From positions 434,001-498,000 of the forward strand of contig SEMN01000186.1 of assembly GCA_005408345.1 (NCBI GenBank): DNA of 64,000 nt, read 5' to 3'. This DNA is from Macquaria australasica (Eukaryota; Chordata; Actinopteri; Centrarchiformes; Percichthyidae). Numbering within the stretch: the first letter of the stretch is position 1; every line of letters starts with the position of its first letter. Position numbers and translations under genes: made by a program. Under the pieces are notes generated by a model. That model searched no databases, was not told where the DNA came from, and saw only the letters and a list, made by a program, of their open reading frames with translations. This document shows, one piece after another, positions 26,287 through 38,670 of this stretch.

Positions 26287-28226
26287 TGGGCTACATAAAA
26301 AGGTTTTAATATGTTTAATCAAATTTGTAGGCAAAACTGTCAGGAGGGCACAGCCTAATTTGGTTTTACTCTCATAAGCAACACATGGTGATCACATTGT
26401 TCACCAGGTTTGAACAAACAAAAGCCTTTAGGTCAATTCTTTTTTGTTAATATTTCCAATTTCAGCGCCCCCTCCTCCCTCATTCTGGTATGATGAAGAA
26501 TTATCAGTCCTGCAGCTGTTGCTCTGGCTTTACTTCCCTGTTTCACTGTTATTAGCTATTTGCTTTATATCTGCTCTTGCATGTAAAGAAGAATAAAAAC
26601 AGTTTTATCTAATCTCGGGCAGTTCAGATCCACTGCGGAGACACACTGCCTACTTCACCAGCTGGGAAGAAGAATAAAACCAGTTAGATGTTTGACAGCT
26701 GTTGGCCTCTTGGGAGAATAAACTGTCCATACAGGGTTGAATCAGGGCGGCTAGAGAAAGGTGATGTGAACAGAACTCACACCTACAGCAAAACCACACA
26801 AAACAATAGCTGCCATGATATGACACGCAATGTGCATTCAATCTAATTTTGTGAAATGAAGTGACTTCCCTCATCTGGAAATCATCTCGAATTACAAAAC
26901 ACCTCCATAAGGAAATTGGGTTACAGAGAAGTGAAATTAAAAAAAACAAAACAAAACAAACAAAGAAAATGCGTTAAAACAGGTCGACGCAGCAGAGGAA
27001 GCAACTATTGTCTGCTGGTTTATGAGCCTTTTCGAACACACACACACACACATTTCGACAAGAACATAGTGAGAATGCAACACATGGAGCTTGCCATTGT
27101 GGAAATCATGAAGCAGAAAACGTGTTGTACAGTAAAGCAGCATGTAAGGTGTAAAAAAAAAAAAAAAAGTGCTCAAGCAAGTGTGATCAGCAGCATTTAA
27201 CCTTCTACATCTCTCTTTCTTTCTGTCTCTCGGAGGCGGTGCTTCTTGATTTTCAGCCCCTTTGCAGTTCTCAACAATTATATGAGATTTGTATCTTTGT
27301 TCAGGAGGATCCTGTTCTTTGTTTACCTCTTCCCCTAACTTCAGCCAGTAACTCGCTTTCTGTGTTTTTTCCTCAATTTCATCCTCCTGGATTTTATTTT
27401 TATTTTTATTTTTTGTTATCTCAACCTAGCTTGGTTTTTCTCTCTTCTGCATTTGCTTTCATTCAGTAATTTTCCTCTCAATCTATCCTTATTTTTTTAG
27501 GGAAGTCCTCAGTGCTCAGTCCTCTGGGATAAACTGCTTGGCTGAAAGTTTGTTTTCTGCCTTGTTATTGGAAGTTAGAGGTCCAGCACAATATCTAATG
27601 TCTTGTGGAGCAGTGATCATCATGGTGTATAAGAAACAAGCGGCACCACTGAGGGGAGAGCAGTAGGAGCATGACAGTTTTGAAGACAAGACCAGTTTCT
27701 AGATTAAGTTTTGGTTAATCCTGCACACCCTGATCAATGAATACTACAATGAATCTTTTACCTCACTCCTTTTCATCAACAGGCTTTGTATTTTCCTAAA
27801 AAAATAAAAATCGAATGATGTATGATCAAATGTAAGTGAGGTTACATCACATTTGCCTTGAAGCTCTGTGGAAATATTTTGTGAAAATATTGTTTCTCAA
27901 TATAAGAGAATAAGTTATCTAATGATTATCCACTTTCCTTTATATCTTTAATTAAGTGTTTAAATCTTTGTGTTATTCACTCATGTAAAGGTATATTGCA
28001 AATAAGCCTTGAATTCAGGCGTTCAAATGTCACTCTCCCGTTATAAATTGCGCAGGTCCACATTAGCTGAGAGTGTTTACTGTTACTGTTTTGTATGGCT
28101 TGTCACCACGTTTCCCTCCCTTCAAGAGAAGGGGAATTCACAGTCAGACTAATACATGAAATGTAAATGACAGGCAAAGCAGGAGGGGGAAGTAAAGTTA
28201 GTGTTTCCTTGACTGAGGGGGTTGCA

Positions 28227-28252
28227 GAGAGAGAGAGAGAGAGAGAGAGAGC
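28227..28252. repeat. (GA)n tract
   Basis: About 13 AG/GA units roughly 0.7 kb upstream of the probable first exon of pik3r5. Confidence 0.95.
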
Positions 28253-28899
28253 AGTAATATGGATCTCACAGACTGTGGAAATAAACACAAAGGGCCACTT
28301 TATTCTTTATTCTTTATTCTCTTCTTTATTTATTATACACAATTTGATATATATGATAAAAAAAACTCTTTCTGCTCATATAATTACTTGCATCAAAGTA
28401 AAAGTCATTTTGCCATTTGTCGTAACATACTGCATATAATCAGTGTTATTAGTTAGTTAATTTTTATTTTAAATGTGTGCAAAATATTAGATGACAATTA
28501 TTTATATTGTTTGTTCATTTGCAGTGCATCGTTGATTTTGAAATGTTCATGGGTCAAAATCACTGAAAAACAAAAGCTCTGTGTTTATTGTTATAAGAGT
28601 ACAGTACTACCAATACTTGTCTAGCTTAAGAAATAATGAACAAAGACACTTTACTCACAAGTGTGAAAATAGCGTGAAAACAACAACGTCTAACAGATGA
28701 CTTCCTTTTCGGGGCCAACATCCCTTTCAAAATCCACATGCAACCTCTCAAACACGCATGTAGTAAACACACACGCACACACTTCCCACCTATACACGCC
28801 AGCAGCCTCCCTCATTGTGCTCACATGCACCTCTCTCATACACTTCCTGTTTGCCCTGTTTGTGAGCCGCAGGGTGTGTGTGTGTGTGAGTGTGAAGCG

Positions 28900-29134
28900 T
28901 AGAAGTCTTTGAGCGCAGCAGAGAGCTACAACCAGATACCAGCGGCTGATTTCACTCGTTTCACCACTGCAGTGCTCTGCTGAGCCCAGGATGTGGGTTT
29001 GTCTGTTAAGCCGGGATGTGTGTGGTGAATGAATGGTGAATGGCAGTGACGCTGAGCTGGAGACACTTTGCCTTGGACTCTTTGGACTCTTTAGACACAC
29101 ACAGAGGCTATGGATGCTGGACTGTAAACTGCAG
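28900..29134 (+). other. pik3r5: probable pik3r5 non-coding first exon
   Basis: The segment ends in CTGCAG|GTAAGA, a strong donor (GT at 29135-29136), and is followed by a 9.4-kb stretch up to the acceptor of the first coding exon. The first coding exon itself has only 16 bases of leader after its acceptor, so an upstream leader exon must exist; this is the best candidate. The 5' boundary is a guess because no TATA box or initiator was clear. Several upstream ATGs occur in it. Confidence 0.4.
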
Positions 29135-30395
29135 GTAAGACAACAAAGGCAGTAATGGGTGTTTTTCATTTTGAGGGGCATCTGCCGCCTGCTCCGAGGG
29201 CTCGGAGGGGGACAGCAGTCACTGACTCTCAGCCTGATGAGCTGAGGACAGAGTTTGTCTTATCTAGTAATGTTCAGGGAACAATGACTCCATGACTGAC
29301 AGTAGACTATTTATTTGGAAGCGTTAACATGTCTGCATCTAGATATGCATGTACACTAAGTTTCTGGGAGTATAACGATTTGTGACAATATTGTATAGCT
29401 TCATTTATCCATCCAATATGATGGTACTTTGACATCTTTGGGACTCCTGTCATTAAAGCTGGTTTTGTCAACTTGTCATCTTGTTCTGACTCTTGTAAAT
29501 GTGTTTTATAATATCAGGATTCATTTCTCTGCAATGTGAAAGCCTTGGGTGTCTTGTATTCTGTCAGAGGAGCTGATGGGCAGTGTCACCCTCACAGTGA
29601 TGGGAAAAGGAGGGCAGTCATGTTGACAGGCCCCCACTGTGATAGCCTACCATTCAGGGAACTTCTGCTTTTTCAGACGCTCTATATGATTCATACTTTT
29701 AATAAACGCTGAGGAAGTAGATACGCAGAAGCACGTGTTGGGCGCCTGGACGTTATCTTGCTTTAAATGTATGTGTCTGTGCCTGTAAATAGGAACACAT
29801 AATTAAGTCAATGTGATCTGTTGGTCTCAGATATCTGATATCTGTTTCAGCACCTTAAACTGCATGATGAGGTGATATGGGTTTCTAGGGTAAATTCAGT
29901 GGCTGTAGTTGGTTTTGCAGAGCAGGTGAAGTGTGATTGATTTTGACATTTACGTGCAGTTATAATTCATCTTCATAAAATGAGAAATATCATTAAGTTT
30001 GTGTTGGTTCATCATTCACTGGGATAGATACAAAAAACTGCTCTGAAAAGCGGCAAGCAGGGATGCAAGCAAAGACTGTTAGCTGTCACTGACAGTCTGT
30101 CAGTGGTCTTTGAGGGCTCCACCCCATAGAAACTGTACTGAGCCAACGCCTGAACTCAACATCCTTTTTTACTACATAAACCAACCACTTGTTAGCCACA
30201 TATGGATTAAAGGAACAGTACAGATGGCTTTTGTAATGAAGCTGACTTTTAATTCAGGTAGTCATAACCAGTGATGTAGAGGTAACTGAAGATGGCAAAT
30301 TGTGACCTCCAGTGATCTTGATCGGACAAACTATCATCCATATAAAAATGTATTTATTTGTCCAGTTCAGGTCTCAAGTTGAATAAGTACTCCAG

Positions 30396-30828
30396 CAATT
30401 TAGCATTGCACTCCTATAACATTGTTGGACTCACGATGGACAGTTTTTAAATCAAGATCAAAATCGATGTAGAAGATCCAGAGACATCAACTTTTTCATT
30501 CCACACATTCTTCTTCTTTGTCAAACCTCCAACGCCGACAGTTCGGTTGGAGATTCAGGTGTGTTATGCTAGTAGTGGCTAATGTAGCCTCGAGCTGCTA
30601 CCCCCAAGTAGAGATGAGGAGCGGGCTACAGAGGTCTGTTAAGCTCACTTCTTTCTAACTCCACACCAACAGATTTTATTCATTTTCAAACTTGTAGTCT
30701 TCAGACCCAATCGACACTGACTGAAGCGACATCACTTGAGGCAATTTATCAGACTTCAGGCAGCTCCCTCTGGAGCCACAAACCTTTTCACATACGCAGT
30801 TGTACTCCCCCACACCTGTAAACATACT
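30396..30828 (-). repeat. dispersed repeat, copy 2 (pik3r5 leader intron)
   Basis: Inverted relative to the copy at 12724-13173 and similar across about 430 bases. Examples are AGGAGCGGGCTACAGAGGTC here against GACCTCTGTAGCCCGCTCCT there, and TAGCATTGCACTCCTATAAC against its complement. Both lack coding frames. No target-site duplication was identified. Confidence 0.75.
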
Positions 30829-30844
30829 TTCATGTGCACTGTAT

Positions 30845-31180
30845 ACTATTCCCCTTTAAGTCTCAAACCAGTCAAGTCTCGAGTCTTGTCAAAACAAGTT
30901 TCAAGTCTTCAATAACAAGTATATTGCAGGACTTTTAGGTCAGAATGCTGAAGAGAACATTTTCTTTTCAAAGCTGTTATGTTTCTTCTTCTGAGACCAT
31001 GTCCTTTCAATATAGATCAAATGATGAAATATTCCAGCTGTGTGGTTATGCAGAATTTTACCTGGTCAAGTCTTTATGGAGTCAAGTCTCAAGTGAGTCC
31101 ACTTTTGCAGCAGTCAAGTGTAAGTCAAGTCTCAAGTCCTTACTTTTATCAAAGTCAAAGTCTCAAGTATCAAATCTATG
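30845..31180. repeat. degenerate CAAGTC/TCTCAAGT-rich repeat
   Basis: Many irregular occurrences of CAAGTCTCAAGTC-like units (for example near 30872, 31065-31150) interrupted by unique sequence. The same motif is common in teleost intergenic DNA. Open frames through it are not convincing genes. Confidence 0.6.
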
Positions 31181-34100
31181 CAGCTCTGCTCTGGAGGGTA
31201 AATTTGATTCCACAAAATAACAAGTGGGTAAACTTAGCTTTGATTTATCTCTATAGCCATGAAATACATATTGCCTCGTGTTTAATGGACAGCTTTTCTT
31301 TTTCAGTGGTGGCTTACCATGTAATGACCCTTAATATATACCAAGGCCACAAGTTTTTCTCCTAAAGAAAATCTTAAGCAGTAAATGTAATGAACTCCTG
31401 CCTGTCAGACTCTTACTGCGCAACAAAAGGAAGGGATCATCTATTCTTCTCAGAAACTTTTCAATTACACAATCAGTTTGAATACAATCATCTCCTCCTG
31501 TTGAGAAATAAAAACTGCCGGACTAGGTCATGTCTCAGGCTTGAAATTTTAAAAATGAGGTTGATTGGAGGTTGCCGATATTGACAGGTTTTGTTGTTTA
31601 CCACAGATGTCAGAAATGAAGTGTGAAGGCTGTCACAATGTGATGTTTTTTTTTGTAATTTCACATCTAGCAGAGGTTGATTGCAATATCCCAGTGCAGC
31701 ACTGTGTGTTATTGACAACATTGCTTCCTGTTTGTCTTTTTACGGCTGTGGTATCAGTAAAATCTTCATTTTCACCTTTACGGCACATACTTTGAGGTCA
31801 ACACCCCCGTGTGTGTGAACAATGCATCTCTGCACATGCACTACACACCTGTTACAAAAAAAACAACAACAAAAAACATTCAGTGATGTAAGCCTTACGC
31901 ACATAATTTTTCTTTTTTACCCATATCATATTTAAACAAATGTAACAGGATATGGTTTTCTACTGGAAGTCATGGATATCTGCATCCTCATCATTTGTTG
32001 AGTGATCAAACCCAGTGTTGTTCATTGTGAAATTGAGCAGACAAGGACTCTGTTGTTTGGAGTTAAGTGTCATAACCTGATATGACAGCACATGATATTT
32101 GCATTCATGGTAGTTTCATCATATATTTATCAGTGTTTATTGAGGAAGTGAAGACCAAAGGTTATGTAGAGTGGCTTTCTGTTCTCTAAGTGACAGACCA
32201 AACTCTATGTTTTGGTGCTGCAGTTAGATGTGCTTGAGCAGACTGTTGCATCTGTGGTGTATTTCTAAAGACAATATTTCCTACTCTAGTCACTTTTATG
32301 CAGTTGCACATACTGTACTTCTACTTGAATAAGTTTCAGGTGAAGAAGGATTATAAGTACAGAAAGATACTGCAGTAAAACACAGTTATGCGGGACTTGT
32401 TATGAGGAACGAATCATCTCCAAATCACACTTAATATAGGTTTCTTTTTCTAAACCTGCCTGCAGAAAAAAAGGCTTAAACGTTGAGCTTTAAAGTTCAT
32501 CCTCAACCTTAGAAACAGCAGTTGCTAATTTTACCTCATGGCCAACACGAACAAGAAGTCCCTGAAGTGCATAGAAAAGACGGAAATTTCAACATCTACA
32601 AATGTAATGACAACTGGGCAAACTTTGTGCGCTCATGGAGCTCATGTGATATGATTGAAAGCTGCAGAACAGGATCACTGTGATGTAATCTTGTTTTGTC
32701 GGCTGCTGTTTGCTAGATCAAAAATAAACTTTACAGCTCATCTGCGAAGCTCACTTCAGCGCTTTGCAATTGCAAAAACAAAGGTTTCAGATAGCAGCCT
32801 CAGCTTTATGCCACACACTGGTCCATATTTTACTCCAGCTTAGTTTACCAGACTGGTGAGTTCTCACCGGTAGCGGTTGTTTGAACAAAAGGGAAACACT
32901 TAGTTAGAGTAGAGCTTTGGAGTTGGACCGCTGTTGTTTCCTAAAGTCATAAGGGGCCAGTTCACATCCAGTAGGTCAGTGGAGAGAAAGGGGGGATAAC
33001 GGCTCTGTGGACCAGCAGAGGAAGACTGGATGTGAATATCACACTCTATCAATAGGGTGGGGGTGTCCGTAAAAAATGACACACATGCTGTACACACACA
33101 CACACACACACAAGCTCTCCTCCCTGGTCTGTGGGAGTATATCTGAGAGTCTGATCACACCACAACAATAGGGAGGCACCTGCTTCCTCAGCTGAGCTGA
33201 GCAGCTATCTTCCTGTTAGGAAGCAGTTGGTAATGGGATCAGTGGGAGAGATGGGAAGCAGCCTGTGAGGAGATGGAAGGAGAGGCAAAAGAGGACAGAA
33301 TGAGAAAGAGACAGAGAAACACAGGTGGAGGTGATTCTTGTAACGCTAGACAAGGAGTCCGAGAGAGAGAGAGAGAGTTGGAATTGAATTGTTATGCTAT
33401 TATGGGCAATGTGATCACTGTAGGCCATGAGTGAGAGACATATGCTATAGAGTCTATAATTAAATTGTTTTCATCGCTGTTGTCAAGATCAGTGTGGTTT
33501 CTCTCTTTGGTGGCAATTAGCCAACAAGGCTATAGCCCTTATTAGCGTCTGATGATGGATGTGTGTCTATAGCCTCCTTTTTGTTCACATGGATGTTTGC
33601 TCTAAACGTTGCAAACTACTTCTCCTTTTCTTTCTATAAGATGACGATAAGTCTCTCTCTGGGTCTCTGCAGTGTAAATCTGCTTCGCTTTTGTAGATTG
33701 TCTAAAATTGTTCTTCCACTCTGTGAACACTGCTTGTTATTGTCTGACTCTTGTGAGTTGCAACCCATGAAAAAGTGGAAGTGACCTTGTTGACTCTTAG
33801 GGATGTGCTACATACATCCTCTTATGAAACACCACAGACTCATGCATTTGCAACACGACTAGCAACTCTACATAAACAACTACGATGACACTGATGAGTT
33901 GGGATTACATTTTTTTCATTAAAATCCCCATCAGCGTATATTGTAGCACCACTCACGGGGGCCATGGAACCCTAGCTTTATGATGATATAATTGACTAAT
34001 ATAGCTTGTGTAGTTATTGAATTACAGTATAGATGTTTTGTCTGTATTTTGATGCTTGTAATATTACATTTGCATTGATAAATAAACTGTCCTTCAGCCA

Positions 34101-34952
34101 CCCTGCCATTAATTAATGTAATTTTTCACATCACTATAGGCTTTTATAAGTGTATGAAATCTTTGTGACATATTTGTGTCTAACTTTTCTTTGAGAATAA
34201 AATAATTTCAATGCCATTCTTGCTTAAAAACAAATGTGCAATAAGGCTACTGCTGTAAAAGGGATTACACCAACACAACTACTAAAAAAAGTAACTTGTG
34301 AGTCAGTAGAACTATTACTACTGTTGGTACTGATAAACACTTTCACTGCATCATGCCACCTCATATAAGGTCTTCACCTCTTTTATTACTTTTACACGTC
34401 TCCATTGAAATCCATCCTGGATGCAGGAGTCTCACAGCTCTGACTTATTAGTTCCTTCCACTCTCACTGGGCTCTCATCCAGCCCTGTCCAACCCTGACA
34501 ATGACCGGAGTGTCCAACACGCTCGGCTCTATGCCCCTGCTCAGTGCCACTCAGGACTCCTTTTAGACACAATACCTCTCTGGGGAGGGGGGACCGCTGA
34601 GAAAAAGGGCTACATGGATGTGTTTACATCTGGAGCTGTTGGTATTGTTGTTGAATGGTAACTGTAGGAAAAGGAGTGAAGGGCTGGGGGATAATGGAGC
34701 TTCATTCTTCTGGCCTCCTGAACCTGGGTTTACAGGAGCTCCCCGCCCCACCTCTCTGCCGGTGTTAATGATGAGGTCAGAGTGTCGGATGTTTGTACAG
34801 TGTATATGTGTGTGTCGGTACTGTACATGTGCGTATATGCATGGATGTGTGGGAATGTATAGAAAAGTGTTTGCGTTACACATGTAACACACATTTCCTT
34901 TGGTGTGTTTGTGTGTTATGTTGATTGTGTTCAGTTTTTATGTTGACCTTTA

Positions 34953-35525
34953 AAGGAATAGTTCGACATTCTGGGAAGTATGCTTGTTAGCTTTGTTAGA
35001 TGGGAAGATTGATACCACTTGGTATCAGCAGATGGTTAGCTTAGCTAGCTTAGCATAAGGCCTGGAAACAAGGAGAAACAGCTACCCTGGCTCTGTCTGA
35101 GAGCACCTCTAAAGCTCATTAACATGATCTTGTTTGTTTCATTTGTAAAAAAATAAAATAATAAAAATAGACCAAAACAACTCACTGTGGTTTTACTGGG
35201 GGTTATACTGTATGCTGGACTATTTTTTTGGCCGGGTCCGGGCCTTTTTGTCTTAACTGTGAGGTTGCCAACTTCTCTCAGCCAAGAAATAGTCCAGTAC
35301 ATATTGTTTTTTACACTTAGGTTTTTGTACGGATTAAACAAACAGGATGTAGCATGTTGGGGAGCTTTAGAGGTGCTGGCAGATGGATTTTGTTAACCTT
35401 CAGACAGAACCAGACTAGCTGTTTCCTCCTGTTTCCAGTCTTTACGCTAAATTAAGCTAAGTTAACTGACTGCTGACTGTAGCCTTATATTGAACAGACA
35501 GATATGAGATTGGTATCAATTATCT
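34953..35525. mobile_element. inverted dimer of a short teleost interspersed repeat
   Basis: The left half (34953-35233) and right half (about 35275-35525, inverted) are diverged copies of one element. Shared blocks are AGCACCTCTAAAGCTC (35104) against GAGCTTTAGAGGTGCT (about 35361), GGAAACAAGGAGAAACAGCT against AGCTGTTTCCTCCTGTTTCC, and GGACTATTTTTTTGGC against its complement AGCCAAGAAATAGTCC. I recognise the unit from many percomorph introns. It has no coding capacity; the pair can fold into a long imperfect hairpin. Confidence 0.7.
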
Positions 35526-35534
35526 ATTGCATTA

Positions 35535-35536
<2 letters not shown>

Positions 35537-35600
<64 letters not shown>

Positions 35601-35634
35601 GTGTGTGTGTGTGTGTGTGCGTGTGTGTGCGTGC
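35537..35634. repeat. long (TG)n microsatellite
   Basis: Nearly 100 bases of TG with a few GC interruptions, directly right of the inverted repeat dimer and inside the pik3r5 leader intron. Confidence 0.98.
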
Positions 35635-36141
35635 GATGCCAGGTATAGTTATTGGGTGAGTGGGTATGTATGAGCAAGTGAGTCATTCATTAACACTTTT
35701 CACTTGACAGCCTTCATTTATTTCTGGCTTTCATGTGAAATGGGGAATTTGTCACACACTCTGGGGAAATTTTGAGAAGATGTAATCAGCCAAAAAGAGT
35801 TTTTGATGTCATTGCGTATTTCTGTCTGTGTGCTGACTTCCCTCTGTAAGGATTATTTTACATCATTGAAACAAGCTCATGAATTATGATTGTACATTTA
35901 GATCAGGTTAATCTAATTAGAACAATTACATTTTTGAGAATTTGGCTATAGCATATTATGTCACAAACAAAAAACTGCTGAGCTGCTCAAGTTCTAAAAC
36001 AATAAATCTTTAAAAAGCTTTGCCCTCTTTTCTTTAGGGAAGTATAGTTGTTCTGCCTCTCAAATTTGGACGTTTCCCAGTATTTGCACATGCATATACT
36101 GTATTTCCAATGAAAAACTCTAATATGAGGTAAGAGAAGCT

Positions 36142-36520
36142 TTAAAAATATATCAAGCAGCAACATAATGCATTATCAGCAACCATGTAACTTTTCTTCT
36201 GACCACATCCCAGTGAGTATTCATTAAATGTTTCAGTATTTTAATTCCAGTATTTCTCTAAACACAAAAATCTTACACACCATCTCACTTTCATAACCTT
36301 TTTTCTAGATCAAAATAGAATTTGACAAAATGTGTGCAGTGTCTGAATTTATGTACATTCATAAACAAAATATATGGTGTTTTTAATTTTGTTTTTCACT
36401 CAGATGTTTCTTAATTAGTTGCTGATATTTCTGGGTTTATATGTCATTGTCCAGACAGACAGGTTTAAAATACAGGTTTGTTTACATCATCTTCAACCAA
36501 TCACAGGTCACTTCCCTATT
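36142..36520 (+). repeat. left arm of a 379-bp near-perfect inverted repeat
   Basis: This arm matches the reverse complement of 39389-39767 with equal length, no gap seen and a single mismatch found by eye (ACATCCCAG here, equivalent to AAATCCCAG in the other arm). The arm lies in the intron before the first coding exon of pik3r5. It encodes nothing recognisable and has no visible terminal repeats. Confidence 0.93.
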
Positions 36521-38082
36521 CCCATCCAGAGAAGCCGTTAGTAAGGGGAGCCAGGTCATCCAAGTATTTGTGAAATGAACAATGCCCTGAACTGCTATTA
36601 TTGCCAAAATTCAAGAGAAGTTCTGTATGTTTCCAAAAAAATATGAGGGTAATTAATTCACTCGAAACAATGAGGTAAAATAAGATACTTGCTACAGTAG
36701 ATGCCCCACGCTCATCCAAAGAGCTGTAGTTTAAATGTATGGAAACTAACAGATTTAACCAAATTGCTTTAGTTGCCTTACACATAACCATTAACACCAT
36801 TGTGATAAACAAATGTATTAATTTTCTTACAAATACCATTAGAGAAACACAATGTGCTCTTTTTTTAGGCATGTCAAGTTAAAAAAGGCTTTGATCCATG
36901 GATGACATTGCATTCATGTAAGTGTTAGTGTCAGTTAGTGTTAATTTAGTGTAGCTGAACTCCATCCCAACAAGCAGTTGGAGGTCTGGAGAAATCCAAG
37001 TATAAATGTTAGTAAAAGATGGAGATCCGGTAGATTTAGGTATGTGAGGTTGGAGCGTGGCGCTGGTGGTCACCAAAATAGAAAACTTCCCCAAACCTCA
37101 AAGAGCTTGACAAGATGGGGTTTCCCTGATAAATGGTGACAGGGCAGTGACATACTGTATGTGCACATTGTGTTGACCACCACATGTTTATTTACAGAGG
37201 TGATTTTACTGATGGTATCCGGTGCAAGCAGTCCCCTCATAAACACAAACACCTGTGCAATTTCCAGGGGAATTCAAAAATCCTGCAATGTTGAAGTTAC
37301 CAGTGAAGAAGTGATCACTGTACAATTATTAGCATATGGCTTCTGTTTTTACTGTAACACTTAGTTTGGGTAGCACTCTTGCTTGACTTTTGGTTTTGGT
37401 TGGTTGAGGTTGCAGCTTTCAAACTGTGTCATTATACACCTGTCACCACGGATGTTGTTTATCTACCCTAAATAAACCGGGATTTATAAATCTGTCACTC
37501 AACTCTTTTAAGTTGCTGATGGGACTTCCCTGGTATCTTGTTATGCATATAGCTTCTGATGGGATGTGTTCATAAGAGAACTGAAAGAGCTTGCCACACC
37601 TGGGTTGTCCTCAGATGCTGCACGAAAAACAGCCACATGCACTGATAAACTGAAAGTTATAAAAGCAACGTTCGGCACATCCTGATGAGTCAGTGGTGAA
37701 GATATGATGTACTTACAATGTTGTGCTAATACTGGAATTATATATTTGACTGTTTTTACCATGTCTCTCTGATCTACAGCATTGTTTCACAACTCTGATA
37801 AGCGTGGTACTGATTTTAAATCTGAAATCACTAAGGGCTGTTTTTCTCTTTTATCCTACCATAAAAGTCATATTGTGAAAATCGTGGGCTTTTGGTTTGC
37901 CTAAATATTGCTGTCAGAGCTTGTTGATTAATATTTAAATGAATCCAGTAGACGTAGTTATCCCCCTTAGGCCTTAGGCCAGTAGGCATATCTTTAGTTG
38001 TCCATTATATATTTTACACTAATTACTCAACATCTGTGCGACAGAAGCTTCAATAAGGCTCCTGTTTATAAAACCTGTAAAA

Positions 38083-38135
38083 CTGTCAGTCCTTCCAGAG
38101 TGTATGGTATGGCATCTGGAAGGACATAACTGACA
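38083..38135 (+). other. imperfect stem-loop resembling a small hairpin precursor
   Basis: TGTCAGT-CCTTCCAGA (38083-38098) pairs with TCTGGAAGG-(bulge)-ACTGACA (38115-38135) around a loop of about 15 bases. Sixteen or so pairs are short for a microRNA precursor, so this is only a structural note. Confidence 0.3.
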
Positions 38136-38554
38136 TGGAGCCAGCTGTAGAGGTTGTTTGTTGTATGATTTAATATTCTAAACATATCACAGGACATGAT
38201 AGCTAATGTGACTCTAGTCATATGTGTTATACTGAATGTGACATTTCAGGAACTATGGCAACAAAACAAGCAACCCCGTGTCTGTTTTTCCTTCCCTTTA
38301 GAAATATCTCTCTATGGTTTGTGTATCTTTTTAGACTAATTTTCATACTTACCGGGTGATCTGCCTACATGCAAAACAGACGCGATAACACATACTGTCC
38401 ATGAAAAGAGAGGAGCATGTTTGTGTGCATGTAGACATTATGCAAGCATACAAACAAATTTGAAGATAACATTCCACAGAATACATGAATGGGAATGGAG
38501 TTATGTGTCATGTTTTGATACTTAATGTCAGCGCTGTCTCTCGTTCCTCCACAG

Positions 38555-38570
38555 AACCTGAGCGGTGAAG
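38555..38570 (+). other. pik3r5: pik3r5 5' UTR in the first coding exon
   Basis: Sixteen bases between the acceptor (CTCCACAG at 38547-38554) and the ATG at 38571. GGTGAAG immediately precedes the ATG, giving an acceptable Kozak purine at -3. Confidence 0.85.
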
Positions 38571-38670
38571 ATGCAGCACACCTCGTGCACAGAGGACAGG
38601 ATCCAGCATGCTCTGGACAGGTGTCTGGACGGGCTGAGACAAAGCCCCACAGCTGCACACCACTGGAACG
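38571..38670 (+). CDS. pik3r5: pik3r5 coding exon 1 (residues 1-33)
   Basis: Begins ATGCAGCACACC and encodes the conserved TEDRIQHALDRCLDGL segment. Donor G|GTAAGAC, phase 1. The exon is flanked on both sides by the arms of the 379-bp inverted repeat. Confidence 0.95.

Larger units (their letters stand above)
23171..28899. other. divergent intergenic region between ntn1 and pik3r5
   Basis: About 5.7 kb separating two genes transcribed away from each other. It holds a perfect hairpin at 23314-23363, a CT-rich tract at 23588-23648, a C-rich run near 25419-25436, and two unrecognised open frames at 25552-25908 (minus) and 25996-26286 (plus). It also holds a purine tract (GAGA) at 28227-28252 and otherwise AT-rich sequence. 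The ntn1 promoter and any non-coding first exon should lie in the first kilobase or more, but no TATA box or initiator stands out clearly. Confidence 0.6.
29135..38554 (+). other. pik3r5: pik3r5 leader intron (probable)
   Basis: About 9.4 kb with no coding exon recognised. It contains the second copy of the dispersed repeat (30396-30828), a CAAGTC-rich repeat (30845-31180), an inverted dimer of a teleost repeat (34953-35525), a long TG microsatellite (35537-35634) and the left arm of a near-perfect inverted repeat (36142-36520). Confidence 0.5.
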
